This document shows, piece after piece, positions 7,099 through 13,582 of a stretch of DNA of 13,582 nt (positions are counted from its first letter, which is position 1; every line of letters starts with the position of its first letter). The notes beneath the pieces are model-generated. The model was not told where the DNA came from. It saw nothing but the letters and a program-made list of their open reading frames with translations, and did no database searches. Position numbers and translations under genes: made by a program. Origin of the DNA: SYAN01 sp049459795 (lineage in GTDB: Bacteria > Actinomycetota > Actinomycetes > Nanopelagicales > Nanopelagicaceae); contig JBMUDS010000027.1 in assembly GCA_049459795.1 (NCBI GenBank), forward strand, positions 1 through 13,582. The letters are read 5' to 3'.

Positions 7099-8919
7099 CT
7101 ATTCGAGATTCATGTAAGAGACTTGCTCTTGGAATTCCTTCGAACTGGAGCGAAGTTCCTCGAAACTTCCGCTAGCGAGGATCCTGCCCTTATCCATCAG
7201 GAAGATCTGATCGGCTTCTTTGATCGAGGCAAGGCGGTGTGCGATGACGACGATGGTTAAGGAACTTCGAAGTCCAAGGATCGCTCGGGTCACTTCGAAT
7301 TCAGTTCGTCCATCGAGCGCACTCGTTCCCTCATCGATGACGAGAAGACTTGGCTTGTTGTAGAGCGCACGGGCAAGTGCGAGTCGTTGTTTCTCGCCAC
7401 CTGATAGTCGCGAGCCGAAATTACTGAGGTCCGTCTGAAGTCCGTCGGGGAGTGCTCGAACTAAGTCCGCCAATTGCGCCTGCGCGATCACCTCTTCCAC
7501 TCGCTTGATATCGATTTCATCCTCAGGGACACCGAGAGCGATATTGGTGATGAAGTCGCCACCAAGGATGTAGGGGGACTGAGGCACGTAGCCGATTCCG
7601 CCGGGATTGCTTCGAACCCACTCACGATTCGGCACATCGTTGAATGTGACACTCCCTGAATCTCCGGAGTAGATACCGATGATGATGTCGGCGAGCGTTG
7701 TTTTCCCTGAACCAGAAGAACCCGCAAGCGCCACAAAGGAACCTGGCTTGATCGTCAGTGACACATCACTTAGGACATTTCCTTCACCGTCCGGGTATTT
7801 GAAGTTCAATGAGGAGACTTTGACTTCAACTGGCGCATAGGAAGCACGCTTTCGATCGAGGACGCTCTCTAGCGCAGGGACATCCATCTCATCGAGCGCC
7901 TTGATCACCTTCAAAGTGATCTCAGCTACGCCAGCCGAGTTTCGGAATGTAAGGAAAGATGCCTGAATTCGAAGAATCGAAGGGGTAAGTCGGCTTGCAG
8001 CCGCGAGAAATACCAAGAGCGTGCTCAAGCCCGTCGCTGCATCACTTTGCCATGCTTGTAATCCGATCAATCCACCGCCACCGATGACAAGTCCGATCTC
8101 AGCATTCGCCTTCGGGATCTGTCCGAGCCAGGTGTACTTGGCACGCGCCTGCGTTGCCTTTTCTCGCGTGCTGACGAAACCATCGAGGAAGAAACGCTGG
8201 CGTTGGAATGCGTAGATCTCTTTATAGGCAAGGATCATCGAGGAGATTTGATTTCGACCATGTATCGAATACTTCGCATCGTCGCGCCCTAATCGAGCCG
8301 AATAGGCGCTGATCGATTTGTAAGTCGCTATCGCGAAGAGCGAGAAGAAGATCAAAGTGAAGAGTGCCGTGACCGGATCCACTGCTATCAATCCAATGAG
8401 AATAAGGATCAGGAAGAAGACTTCTCCGACGATGATCATGAAGCTCGAGATGATCCCGAGCATCAGCGCCCCCACTCCATCGGTGAGGGCATAGATCAAT
8501 TCATTTGTATCGCGCCGCTTGATCCAGGTGAAGGAGGTTCCTGATAGGCGCTTGGCGAGATCGACAGAGATACGCGTCTGTCGATTCGCGAGATAGAGGT
8601 AGATCCTGCGGGTGAGGATCAGGCTCGAAACTGAGCGGAAGACAAAGAGAAAGGCTGTGGTGAGAGCAGAGATCACCAGCAATTCCTTCACGGAGTAGGA
8701 ACCCAATCCGATTCGATCGATGAGGGTCTGGACTTGCGCCGGAAGCGCAAAGCCAGAGACATATGTCGCGCCGAGCGATCCGAAGGTCGCGATCATCGCA
8801 AGCGCGGCAAGGTCAACGAGACCTATGAAGATCTGGATGATGATGACGACGATGAGGTAGCGCTTCTCACGAGAGGTAAGGAGGGCAATGCTCTCCCTAA
8901 GCGCTTCAATTGGTCGCAC
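7099..8919 (-). CDS. ABC exporter with fused membrane and ATPase domains, PglK/MsbA-like
   Basis: A 606-residue half-transporter expected to work as a homodimer in the inner membrane. Residues 20-330 form the six-helix exporter domain, with hydrophobic stretches near 21-50, 80-104, 153-179, 185-200, 272-290 and 297-312. Residues 365-605 are the nucleotide-binding domain: Walker A GSSGSGKT 400-407, Q-loop Q447, signature LSGGEKQ 505-511, Walker B LLVIDE 525-530, D-loop SALD and H-loop H561. The layout resembles PglK-type lipid-linked oligosaccharide flippases and other lipid or peptide exporters; the substrate is not readable. The GTG start at 8919 has no Shine-Dalgarno but a TAGACT -10 six nt upstream, so it looks leaderless. 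It begins 33 bp after nnrD on the same strand. Confidence 0.87.
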   Translation of the reverse strand: MRPIEALRESIALLTSREKRYLIVVIIIQIFIGLVDLAALAMIATFGSLGATYVSGFALPAQVQTLIDRIGLGSYSVKELLVISALTTAFLFVFRSVSSLILTRRIYLYLANRQTRISVDLAKRLSGTSFTWIKRRDTNELIYALTDGVGALMLGIISSFMIIVGEVFFLILILIGLIAVDPVTALFTLIFFSLFAIATYKSISAYSARLGRDDAKYSIHGRNQISSMILAYKEIYAFQRQRFFLDGFVSTREKATQARAKYTWLGQIPKANAEIGLVIGGGGLIGLQAWQSDAATGLSTLLVFLAAASRLTPSILRIQASFLTFRNSAGVAEITLKVIKALDEMDVPALESVLDRKRASYAPVEVKVSSLNFKYPDGEGNVLSDVSLTIKPGSFVALAGSSGSGKTTLADIIIGIYSGDSGSVTFNDVPNREWVRSNPGGIGYVPQSPYILGGDFITNIALGVPEDEIDIKRVEEVIAQAQLADLVRALPDGLQTDLSNFGSRLSGGEKQRLALARALYNKPSLLVIDEGTSALDGRTEFEVTRAILGLRSSLTIVVIAHRLASIKEADQIFLMDKGRILASGSFEELRSSSKEFQEQVSYMNLE

Positions 8920-8925
8920 CGCGGG

Positions 8926-8931
8926 AGTCTA
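8926..8931 (-). promoter_or_regulatory. Putative -10 element (TAGACT) of a leaderless ABC-exporter promoter
   Basis: On the - strand TAGACT is followed by six bases and then the GTG start at 8919, which places transcription initiation on the start codon. A TTGAGG at 8951-8956, overlapping the nnrD stop codon, could be a -35 with a long 19-nt spacer. The identical hexamer precedes trhO. The promoter would give this gene expression independent of nnrD. Confidence 0.5.
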
Positions 8932-8952
8932 TCTGGGGCCAGAATCTTGGCC

Positions 8953-9756
8953 TCAAACCTGTGCGAGGCCCTCCAAGATCTCGAGTGCAGTGACTGATCG
9001 ATACTTCTCTCGAGCCCATTTTCCAGCCCGCGAATGAAGAGTGACGGCACGTGCGACGAGGTCCATCGCATTATTGATGTCACGAGCACCAACGAGGAAA
9101 GAACCGATCAGACCTGCAAGAAGATCACCACTTCCAGCGGTCGCAAGTTCCGGACCACCTTCATCGTCGATGAAAGTCTCTCCTTCAGGTTCGGCCACGA
9201 CAGTTCGATGACCTTTCAAAACCGTAATGACACCACTTTCACGCGCGATCTGCAGCGCTACTCGTTTTCTCTCATCATCAGAGAGGGGAGAAGTGATCTC
9301 TACTCCGGCAAACTTCACTTCACCTTCGTGGGGAGTGATCACAGTGATCGGATGGTCATTGACGAAACCTCGTTGATTGATTCTGTCGATGTTCACGCCA
9401 TCGAGAACGAGTGGAATCCCGCCGACAGCCAAGAAGAGAGAGTCATCGATCTCATCCATCCCAGGTCCAAGTACAAGTGCATCGAGTCGTTGATTCTCAA
9501 GGTCTTCGATCGGCACGACGTCAGGGAAACGTTCGATCACAAGGTCTTGGAGATGCTTCGAACGTGAGCAGAACTTCACGTATCCAGCATTTCCGCGCCG
9601 GGCTCCGCCCACGGTGAGAATGGCTGCTCCGGGGTATCTCTCACTTCCAGCAACGACCGCGACCACGCCTCGGATGTATTTGTTATCCGAAGCATTGAGC
9701 GCTTTTCTCATGGAGAGAAGGGTAATTCTCAGGATCCAGGCTCCGTCTCTCCACAT
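8953..9756 (-). CDS. nnrD: ADP-dependent (S)-NAD(P)H-hydrate dehydratase, standalone
   Basis: About 267 residues matching the C-terminal, kinase-fold domain of the Nnr (YjeF) repair proteins, which return damaged NAD(P)H hydrates to NAD(P)H using ADP or ATP. Visible motifs are VVAGSERYPGAAILT (about 34-48), LGPGMDE (about 96-102), TPHEGE (141-146), LKGHRT (180-185) and TAGSGDLLAG (206-215), which contains the catalytic aspartate of the GTGD-type motif. The epimerase partner domain is absent, so it must be encoded elsewhere. The usual LDAD-type motif reads LDGVNID here, which is a departure. The start is uncertain: ATG 9756 keeps the family's N-terminal ILRITLLSMRK block but has GAAGGAG directly abutting it; TTG 9765 would add three residues. 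Confidence 0.9.
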   Translation of the reverse strand: MWRDGAWILRITLLSMRKALNASDNKYIRGVVAVVAGSERYPGAAILTVGGARRGNAGYVKFCSRSKHLQDLVIERFPDVVPIEDLENQRLDALVLGPGMDEIDDSLFLAVGGIPLVLDGVNIDRINQRGFVNDHPITVITPHEGEVKFAGVEITSPLSDDERKRVALQIARESGVITVLKGHRTVVAEPEGETFIDDEGGPELATAGSGDLLAGLIGSFLVGARDINNAMDLVARAVTLHSRAGKWAREKYRSVTALEILEGLAQV

Positions 9757-9836
9757 CTCCTTCAATGCTTCTCTAATGTGACTCCAATGCGTGGAATCTC
9801 ACAGCCTTCAGAGCCGAGAATGAGAGAGGTTCGAGT

Positions 9837-9872
9837 GGAAGGGTGAAGAGACCTCTTCTATTCTCACCTTCC
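9837..9872 (+). promoter_or_regulatory. Dyad-symmetric element directly before the LolA-like gene, possible operator
   Basis: Two nested inverted repeats occupy the 36 bp before the ATG. The outer arms are GGAAGGGTGA at 9837-9846 and TCACCTTCC at 9864-9872, complementary over nine bases with one bulged G. The inner arms are GAAGAG at 9845-9850 and CTCTTC at 9853-9858, a perfect six-base repeat with a two-base spacer. The inner dyad abuts the putative -10 hexamer, a usual place for a repressor site. If transcription started upstream, the outer arms would instead form an RNA hairpin right against the start codon. Function is inferred. Confidence 0.45.
9859..9864 (+). promoter_or_regulatory. Putative -10 element (TATTCT) for the LolA-like/ABC operon
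   Basis: TATTCT fits TANNNT and ends 8 nt before the ATG at 9873, consistent with a leaderless or near-leaderless transcript. No Shine-Dalgarno precedes that ATG; the adjacent bases CACCTTCC instead resemble the anti-Shine-Dalgarno strand, which argues against ordinary leader-dependent initiation there. No convincing -35 was seen. Confidence 0.4.
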
Positions 9873-11096
9873 ATGAAGAAGATCTCACGTCGGTGGTTAC
9901 CTGCATTTCTCGCTCCCGTCCTTGTGGCTAGCTCTGTTTTCGTGACTGGCCAAGCCCGAGCAGTCGATCTTCCAGATAAGAGCGCGGCTGAGATCCTTGC
10001 GATGATCACCACTGATGAGAACCTCGCTTTCTCCGGTCGAGTGGTGAAGAAGGCAGATTTAGGTCTTCCCCCAATGAACCTCATTCCGGACATCTCACAA
10101 TCTATGGTCGACGAGATGACCGAAAAACTTCCGCCAGAGATGGCTGACTTCATCCCACAAGCCAGCATCGAAGGGGAACTCGCCCTCATTCTCGAATTCC
10201 TCGCAGGTACGCACAATGCAAATGTCTTCGTCGACGGACCAACCCGCGCCAGAGTCCAGGTGCTCGATCTACTCTCTGAGCGAAACTTCATTCGCAATGG
10301 CAAGGACCTTTGGTTCTATGACGCAATGAAGTCAGAGGCGATTTACGCCGAGATCGATCCAACACAAGAAGCGGAAGCAAAGAGCGCACTTGAAGCTTGG
10401 CTCACATCGAATGCAGCGGAGTTCCCTTTTGAGATCACGTCACCAGCCTCTATTGCGAACTACTTGATTGATGAAGCTGGAGAGTCAACGAACTTCTCGG
10501 TTGATGAGGATGCATCAGTTGCGGGTCGTGACGCCTACCAATTGATCATGACACCAAAGGCCGCTGGTTCGCTCTTCGAGAGTGTGAAGATCGCCATCGA
10601 TGCAGGGACAGGATTGCCTCTTGCGGTCACCGCCCATGCAGTCGGCAAGAGTGACCCCGCTTTTGAAGTTGCCTTCGCTTCAATCTCATTTGAAAAGCCC
10701 AGCGCATCTATCTTCGAATTCACTCCTCCTGCAGGCACCACGGTTGAGAAGATCGGGCAGGAAAATCTTGCAGCGCTCGCTGAAAAGGAGATGAGCAAGG
10801 ACCAACTCAATACTCCTTCCTTAAGTGATCAGGATCGGAAAGATGCTGAGGCAGAGCTCGAAAGACTGCGCAGTGAAGGTTGGGCTGCCGTACTTCACCT
10901 TCCATCAGAGCAAGTTCCGCCGGCATTCTTGGATGCCCTGCGGAGCAATCGACTCTTCGATGAATTGACGCGAAAAGCAGATGGCGGTCGTGTCTTCAAG
11001 GCCACGCTCTTCAACATCTACTTCGCTGATGATGGTGCCATCTATGCGGGCGCTGTCACAGTCGATCGACTTCTCGCAGCAGCATCCAAGGAGTGA
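9873..11096 (+). CDS. Secreted LolA-like lipoprotein-carrier-fold protein
   Basis: About 407 residues. Residues 1-30 form a clear secretion signal: basic MKKISRRW, a hydrophobic core LPAFLAPVLVASSVFV and an ARA cleavage site before VDLP. No lipobox cysteine is present. The mature part resembles the actinobacterial LolA/RseB-like family: an AEILAMITTDENLAFSGRVVKKADLGLP opening, then alternating strands typical of a half-barrel lipid-binding fold, including DAYQLIMTPK and GTGLPLAVTAHAVGKSDPAFEVAFASISF. The organism type lacks a classical outer membrane, so the role is probably lipid, lipoprotein or stress-signal handling outside the membrane, not LolA-type outer-membrane sorting. ATG 9873 is preferred over GTG 9843 because it starts the signal peptide cleanly and sits 8 nt after a -10. 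The stop overlaps the ATPase start (GTGA). Confidence 0.72.
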   Translation: MKKISRRWLPAFLAPVLVASSVFVTGQARAVDLPDKSAAEILAMITTDENLAFSGRVVKKADLGLPPMNLIPDISQSMVDEMTEKLPPEMADFIPQASIEGELALILEFLAGTHNANVFVDGPTRARVQVLDLLSERNFIRNGKDLWFYDAMKSEAIYAEIDPTQEAEAKSALEAWLTSNAAEFPFEITSPASIANYLIDEAGESTNFSVDEDASVAGRDAYQLIMTPKAAGSLFESVKIAIDAGTGLPLAVTAHAVGKSDPAFEVAFASISFEKPSASIFEFTPPAGTTVEKIGQENLAALAEKEMSKDQLNTPSLSDQDRKDAEAELERLRSEGWAAVLHLPSEQVPPAFLDALRSNRLFDELTRKADGGRVFKATLFNIYFADDGAIYAGAVTVDRLLAAASKE

Positions 11097-12043
11097 CCTC
11101 AACTGAAGCCACCGAGTATGCAATCCTCACTCGGGGGCTAACGAAGAGTTTCGGCACTCATAATGCTGTTGACGGCATAGATCTCAAGGTCCCACGGGGA
11201 TCCGTATTCGGTTTTCTCGGCCCCAATGGTTCGGGAAAGACCAGCACGATTCGCATGCTCCTAGGCCTCTCGAATATCTCATCAGGAGAGGCATTTCTCT
11301 TGGGGCACAAGATGCCTGATCACTTCGATCAAGCGTTGCCGGGAGTTGGTGCTCTCGTTGAAGGTCCCGCCTTCTATCCCTTTCTCTCGGGTAAGCGAAA
11401 CCTGATTCGTCTTGATTCAGCAAACAAGAGCGCTGATCCTGCGACGCGAAGTGAAAGAGTAGAACGAGCTTTGGCGCGTGTTGGCCTTACAGCAGCAGCG
11501 AATAAGAAAGTTCATGCCTATTCGCTGGGAATGAAGCAACGTCTTGCGATTGCGAACGCGCTTCTCCAACCACGCGAACTCTTGATTCTCGATGAGCCGA
11601 CAAATGGCCTTGATCCACAAGGAACTCGGGAAATCCGTAACCTGGTTCGAACCCTTGCATCCGATGGGATCACCTTCTTCATCTCCAGTCATCTCTTGGT
11701 CGAGATCGAGCAGATCTGCACCCATTTAGCAGTGATGAGCCAAGGCAGATTGGTAGCACAGGGAAGTGTTGCGGAGCTTTCTGCAAGTGAAACTTTGGAT
11801 CTCACTTTGACTACTGATCAAGAGAAAGAAGCGCTATCTGTCCTGAAAAAGATCGGAATCAAGGCAAAACTCAGCAATGGAGCGATTGTTGCTTCTGTCG
11901 CGGCTGGTTTTTATGCACCCGAGGAGATCGTTCGCCAATTGACTAAGGCGAAAGTTGGTGTGAAAGGTTTCTCTCTTGTGGCACCGACCCTAGAAGAGCG
12001 CTTTGTTTCGTTGACAGGGGAGGGTTTTGATGTCGCTCGTTAA
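11093..12043 (+). CDS. ABC-2-type exporter ATPase, BcrA/LanF-like
   Basis: A 316-residue nucleotide-binding subunit. Motifs in order: Walker A GPNGSGKT 43-50, a glutamate in place of the Q-loop glutamine at E90 (GALVEGPAFYPFLSG), signature YSLGMKQR 143-150, Walker B LLILDE 163-168, D-loop GLDP and H-loop H200. The E-loop and the EGPAFYP block are hallmarks of the BcrA and lantibiotic-immunity LanF ATPases. A C-terminal domain of about 90 residues ends in the usual EERFVSLT motif. The GTG at 11093 overlaps the previous TGA by four bases and the permease overlaps its end by 14 bases, so all three proteins are coupled. It powers the downstream permease; the substrate may be a peptide, lipid or antibiotic. 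Confidence 0.92.
   Translation: MTSTEATEYAILTRGLTKSFGTHNAVDGIDLKVPRGSVFGFLGPNGSGKTSTIRMLLGLSNISSGEAFLLGHKMPDHFDQALPGVGALVEGPAFYPFLSGKRNLIRLDSANKSADPATRSERVERALARVGLTAAANKKVHAYSLGMKQRLAIANALLQPRELLILDEPTNGLDPQGTREIRNLVRTLASDGITFFISSHLLVEIEQICTHLAVMSQGRLVAQGSVAELSASETLDLTLTTDQEKEALSVLKKIGIKAKLSNGAIVASVAAGFYAPEEIVRQLTKAKVGVKGFSLVAPTLEERFVSLTGEGFDVAR
12017..12024 (+). promoter_or_regulatory. Shine-Dalgarno deciding the permease start
   Basis: GGGGAGGG lies 5 nt before ATG 12030, ideal spacing, and inside the end of the ATPase gene. It favours ATG 12030 over the in-frame TTG at 12027. Confidence 0.75.
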
Positions 12044-12869
12044 TTCCACCCCCGGAACCTTTGAGTTTCTCAAATCCGAGTTAGCCCTTCTCTTTTCGCG
12101 AAGACGAACCTGGGCAATGCTCTTTACGATCTCTCTCATCCCGATTGTTCTTGCCATTGCAGTCTCACTCTCTGGCTCCACAGTGCCTCCTGGCGAAGGC
12201 CCACCATTTATCGATCGCGTAAGTCAGAATGGACTCTTCGTCGGATTCACTGCGATGGTGCTCGCCATACCGTTCTTTCTTCCCCTCACAATGGCTGTAG
12301 TTTCAGGTGACACGATCGCTGGAGAGGCAAATACTGGAACTCTTCGATACCTACTCATCGCACCACTCAGCAGGGGAAAGCTTCTTCTTGTGAAGTTCAT
12401 TGGGGCTGCCGCCTTCGCACTTGCTGCGACCTTCACTTTGATGTTCACAGGAATCATCATCGGGGCAATTCTTTTCCCAATTGGGCCAGTGACCCTTCTC
12501 TCCGGTGATGTCATCTCCATTCCGGATGCGCTCTTAAGGATTGCCCTCGTTGCGATCTATGTCTCAGTCTCTTTGATGGGTGTCGCTGCGATAGGTCTCT
12601 TCATCTCTACTCTCACAGTGGTTCCAGTGGGTGCGATGGCTGCGACGGTGATCATTTCAACTGTCTCGCAAATCCTTGGCTCACTCCCACAAATCGAAGT
12701 CATACACGCCTATTTACCGACCTACTACTGGCTTGGCTTCGCTGACTTCTTGCGGAGTCCTTTGGAGTTCACTTCATTCTTCAGCAATCTGATGCTTCAA
12801 CTCGGCTACATTCTGATTTTTGGCTCTTTCGCATATAGCAAGTTCACAACAAAGGATGTTCTTTCCTAG
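12030..12869 (+). CDS. ABC-2-type membrane permease
   Basis: A 279-residue polytopic protein with six hydrophobic segments, beginning with WAMLFTISLIPIVLAIAVSL after a cytosolic N-terminus. Between the second and third helices lies SGDTIAGEANTGTLRYLLIAPLSRGKLLLVKF, the conserved ABC-2 coupling region (GEANTGTLRYLL and the P-x-SR-x-K-LLL pattern) that contacts the ATPase. Together with the preceding ATPase it should form an export or immunity-type ABC transporter with two copies of each subunit. The start overlaps the ATPase gene by 14 bases, which points to equal expression. It ends 9 nt before the stop of the oppositely oriented phosphatase gene. The partner LolA-like protein may present or receive the substrate outside; that is inference. 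Confidence 0.9.
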   Translation: MSLVNSTPGTFEFLKSELALLFSRRRTWAMLFTISLIPIVLAIAVSLSGSTVPPGEGPPFIDRVSQNGLFVGFTAMVLAIPFFLPLTMAVVSGDTIAGEANTGTLRYLLIAPLSRGKLLLVKFIGAAAFALAATFTLMFTGIIIGAILFPIGPVTLLSGDVISIPDALLRIALVAIYVSVSLMGVAAIGLFISTLTVVPVGAMAATVIISTVSQILGSLPQIEVIHAYLPTYYWLGFADFLRSPLEFTSFFSNLMLQLGYILIFGSFAYSKFTTKDVLS

Positions 12870-12878
12870 GATTCATAC

Positions 12879-13463
12879 CTAAGGTTTGGGTGAACGACCC
12901 ACGACTTTGAGCACACCCCTTTGTGTTGCTCGAACGAGTACCCCTTCACCGGAATCCACCGATTCACCTGTAAGTAGACCGATATTCACAAAGTGACCCA
13001 CCATGATGAGAAGGCCACGCTTGCTGCGGTGCTCGATGATTTGGTTGCGGATGATTTCAGTCTGTGGGTCATTAGCAGGGTCATCATCTTCAAAGAGCGA
13101 ATCAAGATTCTTGTTTGCTCGCACGCGACCAAGACCTAACAATTCAGCAGTCTCTCGAGCGCGGCACCACCTACTAGTTTCAACTCGATTGATCTTTATG
13201 TTGCGAAGCTTGAGCCACTCGCCGATATCACGTGCGTCCCGACGACCTTCGTCAGAAAGATTCCTTTGGGTGGAGCAGTCACCTAAAGTGAAATTGGCAG
13301 GGTCACCAACACCCGGAGCCAAGGCATGGCGAATTAATAAGACATACCCCCGAGGATTCTTACCCTCTAGCCGATCCCAAATTTCAAGGTCAAAAGCTAG
13401 TGAATGGTGAGGAAGAAGCGTGATCAGAAGTGCTAGGGAGAGCGTCAACGCGGATCGTTTCAT
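12879..13463 (-). CDS. Exported histidine phosphatase (phosphoglycerate mutase-like) superfamily protein
   Basis: A 194-residue protein with an N-terminal signal sequence (MKRSALTLSLALLITLLPHHSLAF, residues 1-24). The superfamily's RHG motif appears as R45-H46-A in LLIRHALAPGVGDP, followed by F-x-LGDCSTQRNLSDEGR (58-74), SRWCRARETAELL (98-110) and the second histidine in VGHFVNI (H157). H46 should be the phospho-acceptor. C63 and C100 are typical of this RHA subgroup and may form a disulfide outside the membrane. The subgroup, related to Ais-type exported phosphatases, is well known in Proteobacteria; the substrate is unknown. ATG 13463 is chosen because AGGGG (13469-13473) lies 5 nt upstream; GTG 13469 would overlap that site. 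It lies about 46 bp after tRNA-Lys on the same strand. Confidence 0.86.
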   Translation of the reverse strand: MKRSALTLSLALLITLLPHHSLAFDLEIWDRLEGKNPRGYVLLIRHALAPGVGDPANFTLGDCSTQRNLSDEGRRDARDIGEWLKLRNIKINRVETSRWCRARETAELLGLGRVRANKNLDSLFEDDDPANDPQTEIIRNQIIEHRSKRGLLIMVGHFVNIGLLTGESVDSGEGVLVRATQRGVLKVVGRSPKP

Positions 13464-13490
13464 CGTCACCCCTAAAAGATCTTCAAGGGA

Positions 13491-13512
13491 CCACTCAAAC
13501 TCCTCTGAGTGG
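13491..13512 (-). terminator. Possible hairpin after tRNA-Lys
   Basis: Arms CCACTCA (13491-13497) and TGAGTGG (13506-13512) can pair over seven bases with an eight-base loop, immediately 3' of the tRNA and using its last bases. There is no adjacent run of T on the - strand, so it may be a weak terminator or a processing hairpin. Confidence 0.3.
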
Positions 13513-13582
13513 GTTGTGAGGGATTCGAACCCCCGACCCGGTGATTAAGAGTCACCTGCTCTACCAACTGAGCTAACAACCC
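13510..13582 (-). tRNA. tRNA-Lys (anticodon CTT)
   Basis: On the - strand all cloverleaf parts are present. The acceptor arms GGGTTGT and ACAACCC are perfectly complementary. The D arm is GCTC/GAGC with loop AGTTGGTA. The anticodon arm GGTGA/TCACC encloses CTCTTAA, giving anticodon CTT, which reads AAG. The variable loop is GGGTC, and the T arm GGGGG/CCCTC encloses TTCGAAT. The discriminator is A (13510) and CCA is not encoded. The 5' end of the tRNA coincides with the window edge, so its promoter is not seen. Confidence 0.97.

Noticed and set aside
9034..9567. Long open frame of 177 codons on the + strand opposite nnrD
   Set aside because: It lies wholly antisense to a clearly recognisable enzyme, shows no family resemblance and has low-complexity composition expected of an antisense frame.
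9843..9872. GTG 9843 as start of the LolA-like protein
   Set aside because: Its only purine-rich site abuts the codon, and it puts ten extra residues in front of an otherwise typical signal peptide; the ATG at 9873 fits better.
12866..12890. CCTAGG/CCTAAGG pairing between the convergent permease and phosphatase genes, as a bidirectional terminator
   Set aside because: The arms pair over only four bases with a bulge, which is too weak to call.
1..13582. Mobile elements, CRISPR arrays, toxin-antitoxin pairs or a phage region
   Set aside because: No transposase, integrase, spaced direct repeats or phage gene families are visible, and the genes are mostly ordinary housekeeping, transport and metabolic families.

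Overview
The window looks like chromosomal DNA from an actinobacterium with roughly half G+C by eye. The organism call rests on three things: frequent GTG and TTG starts; several genes that appear to be leaderless, with a TANNNT -10 hexamer 6-8 nt before the start codon; and a secreted LolA-like protein coupled to an ABC-2 exporter, an arrangement I associate with Actinobacteria. It is gene-dense (gaps mostly under 35 bp, largest about 116 bp) with no insertion sequence, CRISPR array or rRNA. No stretch over 300 bases lacks a gene.

Layout. (1) 1-3596, + strand, one tight operon: the tail of an unknown gene, a TauE/SafE sulfur-anion permease (GTGA stop/start overlap), a PAPS-type sulfotransferase and a DUF885 metallopeptidase. 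The first part reads as a sulfur-metabolism/sulfation cassette. (2) 3609-5266, - strand: trhO (tRNA U34 hydroxylase) then deoD (purine-nucleoside phosphorylase). (3) 5298-7093, + strand: a fused two-repeat YdcZ-type DMT transporter followed by a GAF-LuxR regulator. (4) 7099-9756, - strand: nnrD (NAD(P)H-hydrate repair) then a full-length PglK-like ABC exporter. (5) 9873-12869, + strand: secreted LolA-like protein, BcrA/LanF-type ABC ATPase with an E-loop, and ABC-2 permease, all overlapping, behind a promoter region that contains a strong dyad. (6) 12879-13582, - strand: tRNA-Lys(CTT) at the window edge followed by an exported histidine-phosphatase-family protein.

Most genes are recognisable families. 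The points most worth following are the LolA-like/E-loop ABC unit with its dyad-bearing, anti-SD-like leader region, the sulfotransferase/TauE unit, and the repeated TAGACT leaderless promoters. I did not find a system that I can claim is wholly undescribed.
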